A DNA stretch of 64,000 nt from Methanosarcina sp. UBA5 (GTDB taxonomy: Archaea > Halobacteriota > Methanosarcinia > Methanosarcinales > Methanosarcinaceae): positions 13,784 through 77,783 of the forward strand of contig NZ_DAVG01000103.1 of the NCBI RefSeq assembly GCF_002505485.1, read 5' to 3'. Positions 61,891-64,000 of this stretch are shown piece by piece. Under the pieces are notes generated by a model, which did not search any database, was not told the origin of the DNA, and saw only the letters and a program-made list of their open reading frames with translations. The stretch's first letter is position 1, and each line of letters opens with the position of its first letter. The position numbers were made by a program, and so were the translations under genes.

Positions 61891-64000
61891 ATGGTTATTT
61901 CAGAAATAGCTCTAGGCCTATTTATTAACCTTTTATATGATTCATTCAAGCGTATCCCTCAACATATTTCTGATACCTCTTCAAAAGTATATGATAAAGC
62001 AATTGAAGAGTTCTCGAATAAAAACTATAAATTGACTGGAATACAAATTGATACGTTTTTTCGTCAGGAAAACGTGGAAAAAGCAATCGAAAAATACCTG
62101 AAAAGCCCGAATAAGCTCGATTGCTCAAATATTTTAATCCACGAGTTTTTTGAATTATTCAGTGAGGAAGATTTCTCCCGCGAAGATGCAGATTTAATCT
62201 TAAATTCCTTTTTTGAAATAATAGACGCCGAAATAGAAAAAGAACCTGAACTCAGAGACTATCTTATACTCTACTTAGCAAAGAAAACAGACAAAACAAC
62301 CAAAGAGATAAATCAAGGAGTTAAAGAGCTATCTCAAGACGTCAAAGAAATATCTCATAAAGTTCAGGAAATGCACGAAGTAATCAACGGCGGTAGAGAA
62401 AATCAAGATAAAAAAGAGTCCGGCGTAGACTTTGAAAAATCATTAGAAAAATACCTGAATAAAATAATAGATGAAGATGGAAAAAACGAAATCAGTCAAG
62501 TCTATACAGAACTTTCAGCCAAAGAAATTTTGCCAGTAACTCTCAAGTTCCACGACAAGGAAAGCGATAAAACACAAGAATTTGAGGTTCTTGAGCTTGT
62601 TGAAAAAGAAGAAAAGCTTATCATTTCTGGAGAATCAGGCTCAGGAAAAACAACTACACTTAGATGGCTTAACTATATCTTTGCTAAAAACTACCTTGAG
62701 AGAAAAAACGAAAATGTTCCCCTGTACATTGAATTAAATTCTTACATCGGTGAAGAACGTTTTATAAAAAACCCATTTGATACATACGTCGCTAAGAAAG
62801 CCGACGGAAAAGGAATCTCAGAGGATACCCTGAAAACGATATTGAAAGGAAAAGCAACTATTCTCTTCGATGGCTTTGACTTACTTTCACCTACCGATGA
62901 ATTCCATCCCTACGATAAGATTTCAAATTTCATTGCCGAGTACAACAGTTGCAGATTTATTATTTCTTCAAGACCAGGCTTTTTTGAGAGCATAAAAAGC
63001 AGTTTCAAAGTCTCGGAACTGGAAAAACTAACCGACGAGAAAATAGAGATATTCATAAATCACTACGTTTCAAATGAAGAACTAGCAGATATTCTCAAAG
63101 ACAAAATCCTTAACCAACAGCTAGAATCCATACTCTCAAACCCAATGATGCTTTACATCGCTATCAAAGTTGCCATGGAAAGAAAAGACGAGTTAGATGA
63201 CTTACTTCCTTCAAACCGTTCTGAATTGTACGAAGCGTTTATTTCTACTCTTTTCAATCATCAAGAAGAAAAAGGAAAAAGTATTCACGCAGACAGAACG
63301 CAAATCGAGAATTCTCTTACTGACCTGTATTTTAAACTTCAGTGTAGGAATGACGTTTCATGCAAATATTCTGAAGCTCTCAAATTTGTCAAAAAAAGCT
63401 CTGAAGATTCTACATTTAAAAAAATTAGCCCAGAGTTAATTCTAAAAGACTGCTTCACACTTGGAATACTTAATAGAAATGATAATTACGTATCATATGG
63501 AATTCACCAGTCTTTTCAGGAATATTTTGCAGCTATAAAACTAAAAGAGCTTTTTGAAGCGGGATTTGATATATCAGAGGCTTTTAGTCATCCAAAATGG
63601 GAAGAAGTCGTGATATTTACCTCTGAAATGCTAGACTTAGATTTTATAGACGAATTTGTGGATTCAATACTTTCAAAAGATGAGCTTTTCCTAGCTTCAA
63701 AGTGTGTAAATAAAGCAAGTGATAACACAAAGGAAAAACTGTGTGCTTTACTTGCAGAGAAAATGGATTCTAAATATGAGCTGGAAAAGATAAATTCTAT
63801 TGAAAGTCTGGGGAGAATTGGAACCGTCGGAATCAATGTAATTGCTGAAGTACTAAACGGTGAAGACGAAGATATGCGGTGGTACGCGGGACAGACACTT
63901 AGAAATTTTAAATCTGAAACAGCAGTGCAACTGCTGACCAACGCACTGAAAAATGAAGATGAAAATATACGGTGGACCGCAGCATATGCACTTGGAGATA
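61891..64000 (+). CDS. NACHT-HEAT STAND NTPase, copy 2, 3' end outside the window
   Basis: An open frame of 703 codons from ATG to the window edge. An N-terminal domain of ~190 residues not found in copy 1 (MVISEIALGLFINLLYDSFK...) ends in a heptad-like stretch of KEINQGVKELSQDVKEISHKVQ type, which suggests a coiled coil. The NACHT follows: Walker A GESGSGKT (247-254), Walker B ATILFDGFDLL (~320) and FIISSRPGFF. EKLTDEKIEIFIN and LQCRNDVSCKYSEAL closely match copy 1. HEAT repeats begin near 630 and run off the edge (RWTAAYALGD). It is the upstream-domain-bearing paralogue; the N-terminus may be the effector or assembly domain. Confidence 0.9.
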   Translation, partial: MVISEIALGLFINLLYDSFKRIPQHISDTSSKVYDKAIEEFSNKNYKLTGIQIDTFFRQENVEKAIEKYLKSPNKLDCSNILIHEFFELFSEEDFSREDADLILNSFFEIIDAEIEKEPELRDYLILYLAKKTDKTTKEINQGVKELSQDVKEISHKVQEMHEVINGGRENQDKKESGVDFEKSLEKYLNKIIDEDGKNEISQVYTELSAKEILPVTLKFHDKESDKTQEFEVLELVEKEEKLIISGESGSGKTTTLRWLNYIFAKNYLERKNENVPLYIELNSYIGEERFIKNPFDTYVAKKADGKGISEDTLKTILKGKATILFDGFDLLSPTDEFHPYDKISNFIAEYNSCRFIISSRPGFFESIKSSFKVSELEKLTDEKIEIFINHYVSNEELADILKDKILNQQLESILSNPMMLYIAIKVAMERKDELDDLLPSNRSELYEAFISTLFNHQEEKGKSIHADRTQIENSLTDLYFKLQCRNDVSCKYSEALKFVKKSSEDSTFKKISPELILKDCFTLGILNRNDNYVSYGIHQSFQEYFAAIKLKELFEAGFDISEAFSHPKWEEVVIFTSEMLDLDFIDEFVDSILSKDELFLASKCVNKASDNTKEKLCALLAEKMDSKYELEKINSIESLGRIGTVGINVIAEVLNGEDEDMRWYAGQTLRNFKSETAVQLLTNALKNEDENIRWTAAYALGD

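Overview
The window is a piece of a Methanosarcina-type archaeal chromosome. The evidence is several surface proteins built from the methanosarcinal S-layer duplication domain, an archaeal class I CCA-adding enzyme, tandem ADP-dependent sugar kinases, an ackA-pta acetate module with an iron-sulfur flavoprotein beside it, archaeal TATA-box promoters, AT-rich intergenic DNA, and an in-frame UAG inside one gene (UAG is the pyrrolysine codon in this genus). No rRNA, tRNA or CRISPR array was seen.

Layout. 1-2127: an S-layer-domain surface protein running off the left edge. 2.7-7.5 kb: cca, then a leftward group with a DedA membrane protein and two paralogous four-repeat membrane proteins flanking a UAG-interrupted flavin-binding protein. 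7.6-9.35 kb: an IS605-type element with divergent tnpA and tnpB and subterminal hairpins. 9.6-17 kb: a small membrane protein with a double winged-helix regulator, the probable major S-layer protein, then a PAP2 protein, a glycosyltransferase and a flippase-like protein likely to act on lipid or glycan. 17.5-21.6 kb: an accessory patch holding a winged-helix protein, a duplicated 3' end of cca, and a three-gene operon that fits an ABC-three-component (ABC-3C) conflict system with an Mrr-like nuclease.

22-42 kb is mainly housekeeping: Ogg-type glycosylase and two ADP-dependent kinases; argC-CBS-argJ; nucleoside deoxyribosyltransferase; Dph6-like ligase; a 56-residue unrecognised gene; GNAT; Hsp20; a beta-helix/PKD surface protein; AMMECR1; pgk; family-4 uracil-DNA glycosylase; a second Hsp20-like protein; and a ferredoxin lacking one ligand cysteine. 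42-50.3 kb is again envelope-related: a YVTN beta-propeller protein, two cysteine-bearing S-layer-domain proteins, and an operon of a membrane winged-helix regulator, an exported protein and a HEAT-repeat lipoprotein. 50.7-57 kb carries an ADP-forming acyl-CoA synthetase beta subunit, ackA, pta, the flavoprotein and a ClC-CBS channel. 57.1-64 kb holds two paralogous NACHT-HEAT STAND NTPases, the second cut by the window edge, with an endonuclease/exonuclease/phosphatase-fold protein between them flanked by near-identical 34-bp direct repeats.

The strongest candidates for undescribed biology are the NACHT-HEAT pair with its nuclease cassette, the ABC-3C operon next to the cca fragment, the UAG-containing gene, and a 19-bp iterated motif found at three sites, two of them just upstream of the TATA boxes of the paralogous membrane-protein genes.
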